A stretch of DNA of 64,000 nt from Xiheibacterium sp038325765 (lineage in GTDB: Bacteria; Myxococcota_A; Polyangia; Nannocystales; Nannocystaceae), in the NCBI GenBank assembly GCA_038325765.1, contig JBBQJI010000021.1, positions 45,015-109,014 on the forward strand, given 5' to 3'. The notes under the pieces were generated by a model. That model saw only the letters and a list, made by a program, of their open reading frames with translations, had not been told where the DNA came from and did not search any database. Numbering within the stretch: position 1 is the first letter of the stretch; each line of letters opens with the position of its first letter. The position numbers and the translations under genes were made by a program. Positions 63,533-64,000 of this stretch are shown here, piece by piece.

Positions 63533-64000
63533 GTGAACGATCCCCGTGCCAAGTATCGAATCCAGTCGGTGGCCGAGATGACCGGCGTTCCGGCTGCCAC
63601 CCTGCGCGCCTGGGAACGTCGTTACGGCATCCCCGTGCCCGCACGCACGGCCTCCTCGTACCGCGTCTACTCCGACGTGGACATCGAGATGATCCAGCGG
63701 CTGCGCAAACTCTGCGACGGCGGCATGTCGCCGTCCGAGGCGGCGCGGCTCGTGCTCGACGACGTCGAGAGCACCCCCGCACCGAACTCCCAGACCGACC
63801 ACCACGATCCGTTCGAGCCGACGCGGAACGCACTCATGCGCGCCGTCGAGTCCTTCGATCCGAGGCGACTCGAGCGCGAGCTCGATCGCGCGACGGCGCT
63901 GGGCACCGCGGCGACGATCGTCGAGCAGGTGTTCCGTCCGGTGCTCGTGCAGATCGGCACCGCGTGGCACGAGGGGCGCATGACCGTCGCGCAGGAACAC
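63533..64000 (+). CDS. carH: CarH/CarA-type B12-dependent MerR regulator (3' partial)
   Basis: 156 codons from GTG 63533 and cut by the window edge. Residues 1-75 are a MerR DNA-binding domain (YRIQSVAEMTGVPAATLRAWERRYGIP, then RTASSYRVYSDVDIEMIQRL). From about 95 comes the four-helix cap of the cobalamin-binding light-sensor module (ALMRAVESFDPRRLERELDR). The final visible residues W-HEGRMTVAQ-EH give Trp145, Glu155 and His156, the W-x9-EH signature of adenosylcobalamin photoreceptors of the CarH type. Such proteins repress crt genes in the dark as tetramers and dissociate in light. It is divergent from crtI. The B12-binding domain itself lies beyond the window. Confidence 0.88.
   Translation, partial: MNDPRAKYRIQSVAEMTGVPAATLRAWERRYGIPVPARTASSYRVYSDVDIEMIQRLRKLCDGGMSPSEAARLVLDDVESTPAPNSQTDHHDPFEPTRNALMRAVESFDPRRLERELDRATALGTAATIVEQVFRPVLVQIGTAWHEGRMTVAQEH

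Overview
The window is about 70% G+C with dense, often overlapping genes. It looks like chromosome of a myxobacterium (Myxococcota), most likely of the Nannocystis/Enhygromyxa branch. The support is the many Cys-rich lipoproteins with Asp/Ser/Thr/Gly spacers, a MYXO-CTERM-like C-terminal signal, a RegB/RegA pair, a eukaryote-like Ser/Thr kinase, SelB, and a light-responsive carotenoid cluster under a CarH-type B12 regulator. The genus assignment is inference. I saw no rRNA, tRNA, CRISPR array or intact insertion sequence.

Layout. 1-3875: two surface proteins (a Cys-repeat plus beta-propeller protein cut by the window edge, and a Cys-rich lipoprotein). 3876-4799: mostly non-coding. 4800-7867: a secreted DUF1592-type c-heme protein and DUF1552 protein pair. 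7911-9978: an ABC-2 permease remnant, a LysM/M74 murein endopeptidase and a small unknown gene. 10058-13321: a Ser/Thr kinase divergent from selB. 13443-15869: a FixH/YtkA-like lipoprotein and RegBA. 16101-24584: lipoproteins and secreted proteins (coiled coil, vWA, choice-of-anchor-like, beta-propeller, 5'-nucleotidase, MYXO-CTERM). 24847-29951: a MacAB-like export operon ending in a methyltransferase. 30086-30817: a lipoprotein.

30837-39685 is a minus-strand run of nine genes read from high to low coordinate: Hsp70-like ATPase, J-like small protein, membrane protein, two SPFH proteins, TonB-like lipoprotein, acyl carrier protein, KAS III, and an unknown. 39825-41867 is a YfbK-like vWA protein. 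41890-42201 is acylphosphatase. 42336-51038 is a giant cyclic beta-1,2-glucan synthase. 51151-51798 is a lipoprotein.

51844-64000 is the carotenoid region in three biosynthetic transcription units. Minus: crtE, class II photolyase, and a fused lycopene cyclase/CrtU-like protein. Plus: CrtD-like desaturase, CrtC-like hydratase, glycosyltransferase. Minus: crtI, crtB, acyltransferase. A divergent carH-like gene runs off the right edge. Together they predict GGPP to phytoene to lycopene, then cyclisation of one end, hydration and 3,4-desaturation of the other, then glucosylation and acylation. The product would be a monocyclic, possibly aromatic, carotenoid glycoside ester made in light together with a DNA-repair photolyase. 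The most unusual element is the single polypeptide joining both lycopene cyclase halves to a CrtU-like flavoprotein. Next is a shared promoter/operator motif at both divergent crt promoter regions.
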